Shown here one piece after another: positions 18,609 through 26,775 of a stretch of DNA of 37,279 nt. The DNA lies in assembly GCA_025935995.1 (NCBI GenBank), contig JAICUF010000014.1:1-37279 (forward strand), given 5' to 3'. Each line of letters starts with the position of its first letter. The first letter of the stretch is position 1. This stretch comes from Gemmatimonadales bacterium (lineage in GTDB: Bacteria > Gemmatimonadota > Gemmatimonadetes > Gemmatimonadales > GWC2-71-9). The position numbers and the translations under genes were made by a program. The notes below the pieces were generated by a model. That model did not search any database, was not told the origin of the DNA, and was given only the letters and a program-made list of their open reading frames with translations.

Positions 18609-20140
18609 AGACCGTCTACGGCCCGGGCGACTGGGCCGGTGATCCCGCGCGCGACCTCGGCGAGCCCGGCGCCTTTCCGTTCACCCGCGGCGTGTACCCC
18701 ACGATGTACACCGCCCGGCTCTGGACCATGCGGCAGTACGCCGGCTTCGGCACCGCCCAAGAGACGAACGCCCGCTTCCGGCGGCTGCTGGACGAGGGGC
18801 AGACGGGGCTCTCGACCGCCTTCGATCTGCCCACGCAGATGGGGTACGACTCCGACCACCCGATGGCGCACGGCGAGGTCGGACGGGTCGGCGTGGCGAT
18901 CGACACGGTGGACGACCTCGCCGACCTCTTCCGCGGCATCCCGCTCGACCGCGTCTCCACCTCGATGACGATCAACGCGACCGCCGCGATCCTCCTCGCC
19001 ATGTACGTGACCGTGGGCGAAGAGCAGGGCATCCCGCGCGCGCGGCTGTCGGGCACCGTGCAGAACGACGTGCTCAAGGAGTACGTCGCGCGCGGGACCT
19101 ACATCTATCCCGCCAAGCCGTCGCTCCGGCTGGTCGCCGACATCTTCCGCTTCGTATCGGACGAGAAGATGAGCTTCAACCCGATCTCGATCAGCGGCTA
19201 CCACATGCGAGAGGCGGGGGCCACGGCGGTGCAGGAGGTCGGCTTCACGCTGGCGAACGGGCTCGAATACATGCGGGTCGCGGTCGACGCCGGGCTCACC
19301 GTCTCTGCCTTCGGTCCGCGTCTCTCGTTCTTCTTCGCGAGCCACAACGACCTCTTTCAGGAGGCCGCCAAGTTCCGCGCCGCGCGGCGGCTCTGGGCGC
19401 GACTGGCGCGCGAGCGCTTCGGCGCGGACGACGCCACGGCGCGCCTCCGCTTCCACACCCAGACGGGCGGTGTCACCCTGCAGGCGCAGCAGCCGCTCAA
19501 CAACGTCGTGCGCGTCACGGTGCAGGGTCTCGCCGCCGTGCTTGGTGGGACCCAGTCGCTGCACACCAATGGGTACGACGAGGCGCTGGCGCTCCCGACC
19601 GCGGCGTCCGCCACGCTCGCGCTCCGCACCCAGCAGATCCTCGGATATGAGAGCGGGGTGGCGGCGACGGTGGACCCTCTCGCCGGCAGCTACTACGTCG
19701 AGAGCCTGACCGACGGCATCGAGTCCGGTGCGCGCGAGCTGATCTCCGAGATCGACGCGCTGGGCGGCGCCGCGGCGGCGATCGAGCGCGGGTTCTATCA
19801 GGAGGCGATCGCACGGAGCGCGTGGGAGATCCAGAAGGCGCAGGAGACGGGCGCGCAGGTGGTGGTCGGCGTGAACCGTTTCACCGACGATGCCCCGCCG
19901 CTCCCGATCGAGACCCCCGACTACTCCGCGCTCGAGACGCGCCAGCGGGAGCGCCTGGCCGCGACGCGCGCGCGTCGCGATGCGCCCGCCGTCGCCGCTG
20001 CGCTCGAGGCGCTCAAGCATGCCGCCGAGGGATCGGCTCCGCTCATGCCGCCCATTCTCGCCGCGGTTCGCGCCCGGGCGACGGTGGGAGAGATCAGCGA
20101 CGTCCTGCGGCGCCTGTGGGGCGTCTACCGGTTCGCTTGA
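18605..20140 (+). CDS. Acyl-CoA mutase large subunit (methylmalonyl-CoA mutase type, catalytic domain only)
   Basis: B12-dependent carbon-skeleton mutase of the two-polypeptide kind. The 511 residues cover the substrate-binding TIM barrel and linker ([20 protein letters not shown], then [17 protein letters not shown]). [12 protein letters not shown] provides the catalytic histidine (His200); HTQTGG and [17 protein letters not shown] follow. The C-terminal B12-binding domain is absent, but the end ([17 protein letters not shown]) is the normal end of split large subunits, so this is not a truncation. The small B12-binding subunit is not in the window. Methylmalonyl-CoA is the likely substrate, but isobutyryl- or ethylmalonyl-type mutases share this layout. 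The segment before the histidine reads EKMSFNPIS, where many homologues have a Trp-Asn pair. The GTG start overlaps fbp by four bases. Confidence 0.9.
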
Positions 20141-20165
20141 AAGGCGAGGTCGAGCCAGCTAAGTT
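20137..20165 (+). promoter_or_regulatory. Putative promoter for the fmdB-like/argS unit
   Basis: TTGAAA at 20137-20142 (overlapping the mutase stop) and TAAGTT at 20160-20165 are 17 bases apart. They sit in an unusually A+T-rich patch (about 20158-20186) within the 59-base gap before the zinc-ribbon gene. The predicted start would be near 20172, giving a leader of about 28 bases. The -10 is weak. Confidence 0.45.
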
Positions 20166-20199
20166 TTGGTGCTGTTTCCATTTACCACGCCGAGCGAGC

Positions 20200-20517
20200 A
20201 TGCCGACGTACGAGTATGAGTGCCCCGAGGGGCACCGGTTCGAGAAGCTCCAGAAGATGAGCGACAAGCCGCGGGCGGCCTGCCCCATCTGCGGCAAGCC
20301 TGCCGTCCGGAAGATCTCCGGCGGAGCGGGGCTCGTGTTCAAGGGCAGCGGCTTCTACATCACCGACTACGGAAAGGACGGCAAGGGGCCGCGCAAGAAG
20401 GAGAGTGAGTCCGCCCCGGCCGCCGAGTCGAAGTCCGAATCGAAGGCCGAGACGAAGAGCACGAAGCCGGCCGACACGAGCGCCGCCCAGCCCGCGAAGA
20501 AGAAGGCCGCCGAGTGA
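20200..20517 (+). CDS. FmdB-type zinc-ribbon protein with disordered tail
   Basis: The 105-residue protein has the N-terminal FmdB/CxxC_CXXC_SSSS ribbon (MPTYEYECPEGHRFEKLQ, then CPICGKP, and KISGGAGLVFKGSGFYITDY). Ribbon proteins of this group are small presumed regulators or binding modules of unknown target. The first metal knuckle is altered: where the family usually has C-x-x-C-G-H, this protein has C8-P-E-G-H. The ligands would be Cys8, Cys28, Cys31 and perhaps His12. After residue ~68 the chain is a low-complexity Lys/Glu/Ser/Ala tail, clearly disordered. argS begins inside its stop (GTGA). Confidence 0.88.
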   Translation: MPTYEYECPEGHRFEKLQKMSDKPRAACPICGKPAVRKISGGAGLVFKGSGFYITDYGKDGKGPRKKESESAPAAESKSESKAETKSTKPADTSAAQPAKKKAAE

Positions 20518-22151
20518 GTGAGGCGCTCCGGAGCGCGCTCCGCCAGGTGGCGGAGCGGCTGGGGCAGGGTGCCGTGGAGTTCGTGCTGGAGCGTCCCCGC
20601 GACGCGGGGCACGGCGACATGGCCACCAATCTCGCACTCGTCCTCGCGAAGGGCGCCCGCACCGCACCGCGGGCCATGGCGGAGCGGATCCTGTCGGAGA
20701 TCGAGCTTCCGCCGTCGCTCGTATCGCGTACCGAGATCGCGGGCCCCGGCTTCATCAACTTCTGGCTGGCCGATGACCAGCTCGTGCTCGCCCACGCGGC
20801 CATCCTCGAGGCGGGCCCCCGCTACGGCCGGAGCGACGCGGGGCACGGGCTCACCGTGAACGTCGAGTTCGTCTCGGCCAATCCCACCGGTCCCCTCCAC
20901 GTGGGCCACGGGCGCGGCGCCGCCCTGGGAGACGCGATCGCATCGCTCCTCGAGTGGACCGGTCACACCGTCACCCGCGAGTTCTACATCAACGACGCCG
21001 GCGTCCAGATCGACCGCCTGGCGCAGAGTCTCTGGGCTCGTGTGCAGGAGGCGGCAGGGCGTGAGGGCACGATTCCGGAAGGCGGCTACCACGGCGACTA
21101 TCTCCGGGAGAACGCGGCGGCGGTGCTCGCGCGCGAGGGTGCCGCCTTCGCCGACCTCGCTGCGGAGGAGGGAATCCGCCGCTGCCGCGCCCTCGCGCTC
21201 GAGATCCAGCGAGCCGAGCAGGACGAGGACCTCCGGGTGTTCGGCGTGCACTTCGACACGTTCACGAGCGAGCAGGCGGTCTACGACCGGGGCGAGGTGC
21301 GCCAGGCGCTCGACTCGCTGGCGGAGCGTGGGCTCACGTACAAGTCGGAGGGCGCGCTCTGGCTCCGGACGACGCAGTTCGGCGACGACAAGGACCGCGT
21401 GCTGCGCAAGCAGGACGGCTCGTTCACCTACCTCGTGCCTGACATCGCCTACCACGTCGACAAGCACGCCCGCGGGTTCGATCGGGTCATCGACGTGTGG
21501 GGGGCCGACCACCACGGCTACATCCCGCGCATGCGCGCGGTGCTCCTGGCGCTCGGCTATCCGCCGGAGTTCTTCGACGTTGCCCTCGTGCAGCTCGTGA
21601 AGGTGGTGCGCGGCGGCGAGGAAGTGAAGATGTCGAAGCGCTCGGGCGAGTTCGTGACCCTGCGCGATCTCTTCGAGGAGGTGGGCGTCGATGCCGCGCG
21701 CTACTTCTTCCTGATGCGCCGCGGCGACTCCCAGATGGTCTTCGACGTGGATCTCGCGCGGAAGCAGACGGACGAGAACCCCGTGTTCTACGTGCAGATG
21801 GCGCATGCGCGCCTGAGCGGGATCTTCCGGACCGCGCAGCTCGCGGCCGACGGCGTGGACGGCCGGCTTGAGCTCGCGGCCCTCACGGCGCCGCAGGACG
21901 ACGAGCTGCTCAAGAAGCTGGTCGCCTTTCCCGAGGCAGTGGCCCGCGCCGGCCGGGAGCGCGAGCCGCACCGGATCACGGTCTATCTGGAGGAGCTCGC
22001 GGGCGTGATCCATGGCTGGTATCACCACACGCGCACCGTCGGCGAGGCCCCGGACGTCGAGCGGGCGCGCCTCCTCCTCGCGCGCGCCGCGCGCATCGTG
22101 CTCGCGAATGGCCTCGGTCTCCTCGGCATCTCCGCCCCCGACCGGATGTGA
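20514..22151 (+). CDS. argS: Arginyl-tRNA synthetase
   Basis: Class I synthetase charging tRNA-Arg. The 545-residue protein has the ArgRS-specific N-terminal Add-1 domain (ALRSALRQVAERLG to PGFINFWLA). The HIGH-type motif is HVGHGRG at 129-135 within NPTGPLHVGHGRG. REFYINDAGVQI and DVWGADHHGYIPRM follow, then KMSKRSG at 372-378. The DALR anticodon-binding domain lies at the C-terminus (YVQMAHARLSGI, HRITVYLEELAGVIHGWY). Many ArgRS have lost the KMSK sequence; here it is kept. The GTG at 20514 overlaps the preceding stop. A sugar kinase follows after four bases. Confidence 0.97.
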   Translation: MSEALRSALRQVAERLGQGAVEFVLERPRDAGHGDMATNLALVLAKGARTAPRAMAERILSEIELPPSLVSRTEIAGPGFINFWLADDQLVLAHAAILEAGPRYGRSDAGHGLTVNVEFVSANPTGPLHVGHGRGAALGDAIASLLEWTGHTVTREFYINDAGVQIDRLAQSLWARVQEAAGREGTIPEGGYHGDYLRENAAAVLAREGAAFADLAAEEGIRRCRALALEIQRAEQDEDLRVFGVHFDTFTSEQAVYDRGEVRQALDSLAERGLTYKSEGALWLRTTQFGDDKDRVLRKQDGSFTYLVPDIAYHVDKHARGFDRVIDVWGADHHGYIPRMRAVLLALGYPPEFFDVALVQLVKVVRGGEEVKMSKRSGEFVTLRDLFEEVGVDAARYFFLMRRGDSQMVFDVDLARKQTDENPVFYVQMAHARLSGIFRTAQLAADGVDGRLELAALTAPQDDELLKKLVAFPEAVARAGREREPHRITVYLEELAGVIHGWYHHTRTVGEAPDVERARLLLARAARIVLANGLGLLGISAPDRM

Positions 22152-22155
22152 GCGC

Positions 22156-23076
22156 ATGAGCCTGCTCGTCGTCGGCAGCGTCGCACTCGATTCGATCTTC
22201 ACGCCCTTCGGCGAGACCGCCGACGCCCTGGGCGGCTCCGCCGTCTACTTCAGCGTCGCCGGCGCGCTCCTCCACCCGGTGCAGGTGGTCGGGGTCGTGG
22301 GCAGCGACTATCCGGTGGCCGAGCTCGACCGGCTGGCCGCGCGGGGCATCGACTGGAGCGGCGTCGAGCGCGTGAGCGGCGAGAGCTTCCGGTGGAAGGG
22401 CAAGTATTCCTACGACCTGCAGAGCCGCGAGACGCTGGAGACGCGCCTTGGCGTGTTCGCCACCTTCCAGCCCAAGCTTCCCGAGGCGTCGCGGTCCGCC
22501 GAATTCGTCTTCCTCGGCAACATCGATCCGGAGCTGCAGCTCGCGGTGCTGGAGCAGATCCGCCGCCCGCGCCTCGTCGCGTGCGACACCATGAACTACT
22601 GGATTCAGAGCAGGAAGCCGGCGCTCATGGAGCTGCTCGGTCGCGTCGACCTCCTGATGGTGAACGACGGCGAAGCCCGCGAGCTGAGCGGCGACTGGAA
22701 CATCCATCGCGCGGCGCGCTGGATCCTGGCGCACGGTCCCAAGCGCGTCGTGATCAAGCAGGGGGAGCATGGCGCGCTCCTGATGGACGGCGCGCGAACC
22801 TTCTACGTGCCGGCCTTCCCGCTCGAGGAGGTCTTCGATCCGACCGGCGCCGGAGACGCCTTTGCCGGCGGCTTCATGGGCTACCTCGCGGCCGCCGGCA
22901 GCACCGGCGAGGATGATCTCCGCCGCGCGATGATCTACGGCGCGACGATGGGCTCGTACGCCGTCGAGCAGTTCGGCATCCGCGGCTTCGACACGGTGAC
23001 GCGCGCCGATGTGGAGAAGCGGGCGCGCGCCTTTCACGATCTCACGCAGGTGATGCTGACGGAGCCCGCGCCGTGA
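22156..23076 (+). CDS. PfkB-family carbohydrate or nucleoside kinase
   Basis: The 306-residue ribokinase-fold protein begins MSLLVVGSVALDSIFTPFG and has the substrate-side GGSAVYFSVAGALL. The PfkB C-terminal signature is DPTGAGDAFAGGFMG, with the anion-hole GAGD at 231-234 and Asp234 as catalytic base. The NDGEARELSG element marks the nucleotide side. It should phosphorylate a sugar hydroxyl or nucleoside with ATP. The substrate cannot be read from the sequence. Its position between argS and purM gives only a weak hint toward nucleoside or purine metabolism. The ATG at 22156 fits the family's N-terminus and lies four bases after argS. purM overlaps its stop (GTGA). Confidence 0.87.
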   Translation: MSLLVVGSVALDSIFTPFGETADALGGSAVYFSVAGALLHPVQVVGVVGSDYPVAELDRLAARGIDWSGVERVSGESFRWKGKYSYDLQSRETLETRLGVFATFQPKLPEASRSAEFVFLGNIDPELQLAVLEQIRRPRLVACDTMNYWIQSRKPALMELLGRVDLLMVNDGEARELSGDWNIHRAARWILAHGPKRVVIKQGEHGALLMDGARTFYVPAFPLEEVFDPTGAGDAFAGGFMGYLAAAGSTGEDDLRRAMIYGATMGSYAVEQFGIRGFDTVTRADVEKRARAFHDLTQVMLTEPAP

Positions 23077-24119
23077 GCGGAGCGCCCGAGACCGCCGCCA
23101 CCGAGTACGCCGCCGCCGGCGTCGATCTCGCCCGCGCGGATGCCGCCAAGGCTCGCATCGCCCAGGCCGTCGCGGGCACGCGGACGCCGCTGTCGCTCGG
23201 CGCGGTGGGCGCCTTCGGCGGCATGGTGCGCGTGCCGGACGGCATGCGGCGGCCGGTGCTGGTGATGAGCACCGACGGCGTGGGCACCAAGGTGCTCGTG
23301 GCACTCCAGGCGGGCCGGTATGACACGGTCGGCGAGGACCTCGTCAATCACAGCGTCAACGACATCCTGGTGCACGGCGCCACGCCGATCGCGTTCATGG
23401 ACTACGTCGCCGGCGCCGGACTCGGGGTCGAGGAGCTGGCCGCCATCGTCGAGGGCGTCGCGCGCGGCTGCCGCCGCCATCGCATGGCGCTCGCCGGCGG
23501 GGAAACGGCGCAGATGCCGGGACTCTACCAGCCGGGGCACTTCGACCTTGCCGGCACGATCGTCGGCGTGGTCGACGAGGACGCCGCCTTGCACGGCGAG
23601 AGGATCGTGGCGGGAGACGTGCTCCTCGCCTGCGCGTCGACGGGACTGCACACCAACGGCTACACGCTCGCGCGCCGCGTGCTCTTCGACCGCATGCGCC
23701 TGGCGCTCGACGCGAGGCTGCCGGAGAGCGGCCAGACCGTCGCGGACGCGCTGCTCGCCGTGCACCGGAGCTACGCCGCCGCGGTGGCGCCGGTGCTCCC
23801 GCGGGTGCACGGAATTGCGCACATCACGGGTGGGGGAATCGCGGGTAATCTGGCGCGGATATTGCCGCCCGGCACGGCGGCGACGGTGGATGCCCGGTCG
23901 TGGGATCTGCCGCCGCTCTTTCGTGTCCTCCAGCAGGGCGGCGCCCTCTCGACCGGCGAGATGCGGGAAGTCTTCAATCTCGGCGTCGGGCTCGTCGTCG
24001 TCCTGCCCCCGGATGCGGTCGATGCCGCGCGCGAGTCGGCGGCGGCCGACGGGGTCACCACGTGGCCGATGGGCGAGATCGTTCGCGGTGAGCAGACCGT
24101 GGCCTTCTCCCCCGCCTGA
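23073..24119 (+). CDS. purM: Phosphoribosylformylglycinamidine cyclo-ligase
   Basis: ATP-dependent closure of formylglycinamidine ribonucleotide to 5-aminoimidazole ribonucleotide, the fifth step of purine synthesis. The 348-residue protein has the PurM/AIRS features: YAAAGVDLARAD near the N-terminus, STDGVGTKVLVA, VNHSVNDILVHGATPIAFMDY, GGETAQMPG, STGLHTNGYTLAR, and ITGGGIAGNLARILP in the C-terminal domain. Starts at a GTG inside the kinase stop. No other pur gene is in the window, so it is a scattered purine gene. Confidence 0.96.
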   Translation: MSGAPETAATEYAAAGVDLARADAAKARIAQAVAGTRTPLSLGAVGAFGGMVRVPDGMRRPVLVMSTDGVGTKVLVALQAGRYDTVGEDLVNHSVNDILVHGATPIAFMDYVAGAGLGVEELAAIVEGVARGCRRHRMALAGGETAQMPGLYQPGHFDLAGTIVGVVDEDAALHGERIVAGDVLLACASTGLHTNGYTLARRVLFDRMRLALDARLPESGQTVADALLAVHRSYAAAVAPVLPRVHGIAHITGGGIAGNLARILPPGTAATVDARSWDLPPLFRVLQQGGALSTGEMREVFNLGVGLVVVLPPDAVDAARESAAADGVTTWPMGEIVRGEQTVAFSPA

Positions 24120-24130
24120 CGGAGATCTCC

Positions 24131-25090
24131 ATGCGCCCCAGCCGAACCGCACTCGCCGTCCTGCTGTCCCTCCTCGCGGCGCCGCTCGCCGCCCAGAATC
24201 CCGAGTGCTCCGGCCTCAGCTCCGCCCAGAACGACCGGCAGCGCTGCGACGCCGCGGTGGACCTCACGCGCGCGTACCACCCGATCGCCGGGCTCCTCGT
24301 GAGCGGCGGCAATCCGCTCCTCGGCTCACAGTCCACCATGGGCGGGCTCGGGCACTTCGCGATCTCGCTCCGGGCCAACGCCGCCAACGTCGTGATTCCC
24401 GAGCTCAACGTCGACGGCAGCAACAACGTGGCGGAGAGCGACCGGCTGCTGGCACCGGTGCCGGTGCTCGAGGGCGCCGTGGGTCTCTTCAAGGGACTCA
24501 GGGGCGGCCTCCTGTCGCTCGATTTCCTCGCGTCGGCGCAGCTCGTGCCGAACGAGAAGGCCGTGGACGAGATCCGCGTCGATCCCGACGCCCCGCGGAT
24601 CGGGCCCGTGAGTCTCGGGATCGGCTACGGCGCGCGGCTGGGATTGCTGAACGGCGACGGCGCGCTGCCGGGCCTCTCGGTGAGTGTGATGCGCCGCTCG
24701 GTGCCGCGCATCGGCTTCGGGGAGCTGGCGGCCGGCGACGACCTCGCCGCCGATCTCGACCTCCAGGCGACCAGCCTGCGCGTGGTCGCCGGCAAGCGCC
24801 TGGCGGTGCTCACCGTCGCCGCCGGCGCCGGCTGGAGCCGGTACACCGGAAACGTCTCCGCAACGTTCCGGAACGGCGCCACCGGTGTCCCTCAGACGGT
24901 CACGCTGCACCTCGACCAGAGCCGCACGGTGATCTTCGCCGACGCGGGACTCGACCTCAAGGTGCTCAAGATCGTCGGCGAGATCGGCCACCAATCGGGC
25001 AGGGATCAGCACCTCATCACGAATTTCCAGGGGTTCGATGACACGAAGGGTACGACCTTCTACAGCGCCGGGCTTCGCTTCGGCTTCTGA
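24131..25090 (+). CDS. Outer-membrane beta-barrel protein, unknown function
   Basis: The 319-residue product has a signal peptide (MRPSRTALAVLLSLLAAPLAAQ) and a short cysteine-containing N-terminal segment (Cys28 and Cys41 in ECSGLSSAQNDRQRC, possibly a disulfide). About ten amphipathic strands follow (for example GGLGHFAISLRANAANVVI, VVAGKRLAVLTVAAGAGW, TVIFADAGLDLKVLKIVGEI), with a classical terminal strand ending in RFGF. The final phenylalanine is the outer-membrane insertion signal. Its clear ribosome site GGAGAT at 24120-24125, five bases before the ATG, sets the start. It stands between purM and ribD with 11 and 3 bases on either side. I do not recognise a ligand or family. Confidence 0.78.
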   Translation: MRPSRTALAVLLSLLAAPLAAQNPECSGLSSAQNDRQRCDAAVDLTRAYHPIAGLLVSGGNPLLGSQSTMGGLGHFAISLRANAANVVIPELNVDGSNNVAESDRLLAPVPVLEGAVGLFKGLRGGLLSLDFLASAQLVPNEKAVDEIRVDPDAPRIGPVSLGIGYGARLGLLNGDGALPGLSVSVMRRSVPRIGFGELAAGDDLAADLDLQATSLRVVAGKRLAVLTVAAGAGWSRYTGNVSATFRNGATGVPQTVTLHLDQSRTVIFADAGLDLKVLKIVGEIGHQSGRDQHLITNFQGFDDTKGTTFYSAGLRFGF

Positions 25091-25093
25091 GCC

Positions 25094-26182
25094 TTGAACG
25101 AGCGGGACGCGATGGCGCGTGCCCTCGACCTCGCGGCGAGGGGATGGGGACGGGTGCAGCCCAATCCGCTCGTGGGCGCAGTGGTGCTGGCGGACGGCGA
25201 GGTCGTGGGCGAAGGCCATCACGCGGAATTCGGCGCGCCGCATGCGGAAGCGGTCGCGCTCGCCGCGGCCGGAAGCAGGGCTCGGGGCTCGACCCTCGTG
25301 GTCACCCTCGAGCCCTGCGCGCATCAGGGGAAGCAGCCGCCGTGTGTGGACCAGGTGATCGCCGCGGGCGTGCGGCGCGTCGTCGTGGCGATCCGCGACC
25401 CTAACCCGATCGCGGCGGGCGGCGGCGAGCGGCTGGCCGCCGCCGGCATCGAGGTTGAGTACGGACTGCTGGGCCGGGAAGCGGCGGCGCAGAACGCCGC
25501 CTTTCTCCATCACGCCCGCGGGGAGATCCGGCCGTTCGTGGCGCTCAAGCTCGCGACGTCGGTGGACGCGCGAATTGCCGACCGCGACCGGCGCTCGCGC
25601 TGGATCTCGGGAGCCGAAGCCCGCGAGTACGTGCACTGGCTCCGCGCCGGATTCGACGCGATCGGCATCGGCGGGGCGACGGCCCGGCACGACGATCCGT
25701 CGCTCACCGTTCGCGGACCGCTCAGACCGCGCGTCGTGCCGCGTCGCGTGGTCTTCGCGCCGGCGCTCAATCTCCGGCTGGAGGCCGAGCTCATCCGAAG
25801 CGCGCACGAGGTGCCGACGGCGGTCGTGGCGGGAGCCGACGCGTTTCAGTGGGAGATGGGCCGCGCGCTCGCCGCCGCCGGCGTCGAGCTGATCCCGGCC
25901 GAGTCGCTGGACGAGGCGCTGGCGGCGCTCGCGGAGCGCGGCGTGGGGTCGCTCCTGGTGGAGGGAGGCGGCCGCCTCGCCGGCGCGCTGCTCAGGGCCG
26001 AGCTGGTGGACCGGCTCTACTGGGTCCAGAGTCCCATCTGGCTCGGTGAGCGGGGCGTGCCCGCGTTCAGCGGCCTGCCGTCGCTTCCGCTCGCGAGTGT
26101 CGAGCGGTGGCATCCGGTGGAGCGCCGGGCCCTCGGCGACGACACATTGCTCGTGCTCGATCGCGCATGTTCACCGGACTGA
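25094..26182 (+). CDS. ribD: Bifunctional riboflavin deaminase/reductase RibD
   Basis: Carries out the second and third steps of riboflavin synthesis: deamination of the pyrimidinone and reduction of the ribosyl side chain. The 362-residue protein has an N-terminal zinc deaminase domain (PNPLVGAVVL, PHAEAVAL, TLEPCAHQGKQPPC). A C-terminal DHFR-like reductase follows (FVALKLATSVDARIA, SRWISGAEAREYVHWLRA, LLVEGGGRLAGALL). I place the start at the TTG at 25094, because family members usually have a few residues before the MARAL-type helix; ATG 25112 is the alternative. It opens the rib cluster only three bases after the barrel gene, leaving no room for an FMN riboswitch. Confidence 0.94.
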   Translation: MNERDAMARALDLAARGWGRVQPNPLVGAVVLADGEVVGEGHHAEFGAPHAEAVALAAAGSRARGSTLVVTLEPCAHQGKQPPCVDQVIAAGVRRVVVAIRDPNPIAAGGGERLAAAGIEVEYGLLGREAAAQNAAFLHHARGEIRPFVALKLATSVDARIADRDRRSRWISGAEAREYVHWLRAGFDAIGIGGATARHDDPSLTVRGPLRPRVVPRRVVFAPALNLRLEAELIRSAHEVPTAVVAGADAFQWEMGRALAAAGVELIPAESLDEALAALAERGVGSLLVEGGGRLAGALLRAELVDRLYWVQSPIWLGERGVPAFSGLPSLPLASVERWHPVERRALGDDTLLVLDRACSPD

Positions 26183-26775
26183 TCGCGGCGATCGGCACCG
26201 TGCGCGAGGTCGCGCCCGCCGATGGCGGGCTCGATCTCGTGATCGACTCGCCGTGGCGCCGCCTGAGCGACGGCGAGAGCGTCGCCGTGGACGGCGCGTG
26301 CCTCACGGTCCGCTCGAGTCGCGGTGGGCGGCTCGCGGTGCACGTCGTCGCCACCTCGCTCGAGCGGACCGCGTTCGGGGCGTACGCGCCCGGCCGCCGC
26401 GTGAACCTCGAGCGTGCGCTCCGCGCCGCCGACCGGCTGGGCGGGCACCTGGTGCAGGGGCACGTGGACGGCATCGGTACCGTCGAGGCGGTGCGCATGC
26501 AGGGGGACGCCCGCCTGCTCGACATCGCGACCCCGGCCGCCGTGGCCGAGGTGTCCATTCCACTCGGCTCGGTGACGGTGGACGGCGTGAGCCTCACCGT
26601 CAACGCGGTTCCCCGCGCCGGCGCGATTCAGGTATCCCTCATCCCGTTTACCTTACAGCATACGACTCTGGGGGAGCGGCGCCCCGGCGACCGCGTCCAC
26701 CTCGAGGGCGACGCCATCGGCAAGTACGTGCGCCACTTCACCGCGGCGCACCTCATCGCACCACGGACGGGATGA
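26167..26775 (+). CDS. ribE: Riboflavin synthase, alpha chain
   Basis: Dismutates two 6,7-dimethyl-8-ribityllumazines to riboflavin and the pyrimidine precursor. The 202-residue protein shows two lumazine-binding repeats: MFTGLIAAIGTV with DGACLTV, and GGHLVQGHVDGIG with VDGVSLTVN. It ends with the helix DAIGKYVRH that builds the trimer. The canonical MFTGLI start fixes the ATG at 26167, which overlaps ribD by 16 bases. ribBA overlaps the stop as ATGA. Gene naming varies between species (ribE or ribC). Confidence 0.96.
   Translation: MFTGLIAAIGTVREVAPADGGLDLVIDSPWRRLSDGESVAVDGACLTVRSSRGGRLAVHVVATSLERTAFGAYAPGRRVNLERALRAADRLGGHLVQGHVDGIGTVEAVRMQGDARLLDIATPAAVAEVSIPLGSVTVDGVSLTVNAVPRAGAIQVSLIPFTLQHTTLGERRPGDRVHLEGDAIGKYVRHFTAAHLIAPRTG

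Noticed and set aside
20367-22202. Minus-strand frame of about 610 codons opposite argS
   Set aside because: Composition is low-complexity Arg/Glu/His and matches the shadow of argS; there is no start signal or domain.
25091-25093. FMN riboswitch before ribD
   Set aside because: There are only three non-coding bases before ribD; no aptamer can fit between the genes.
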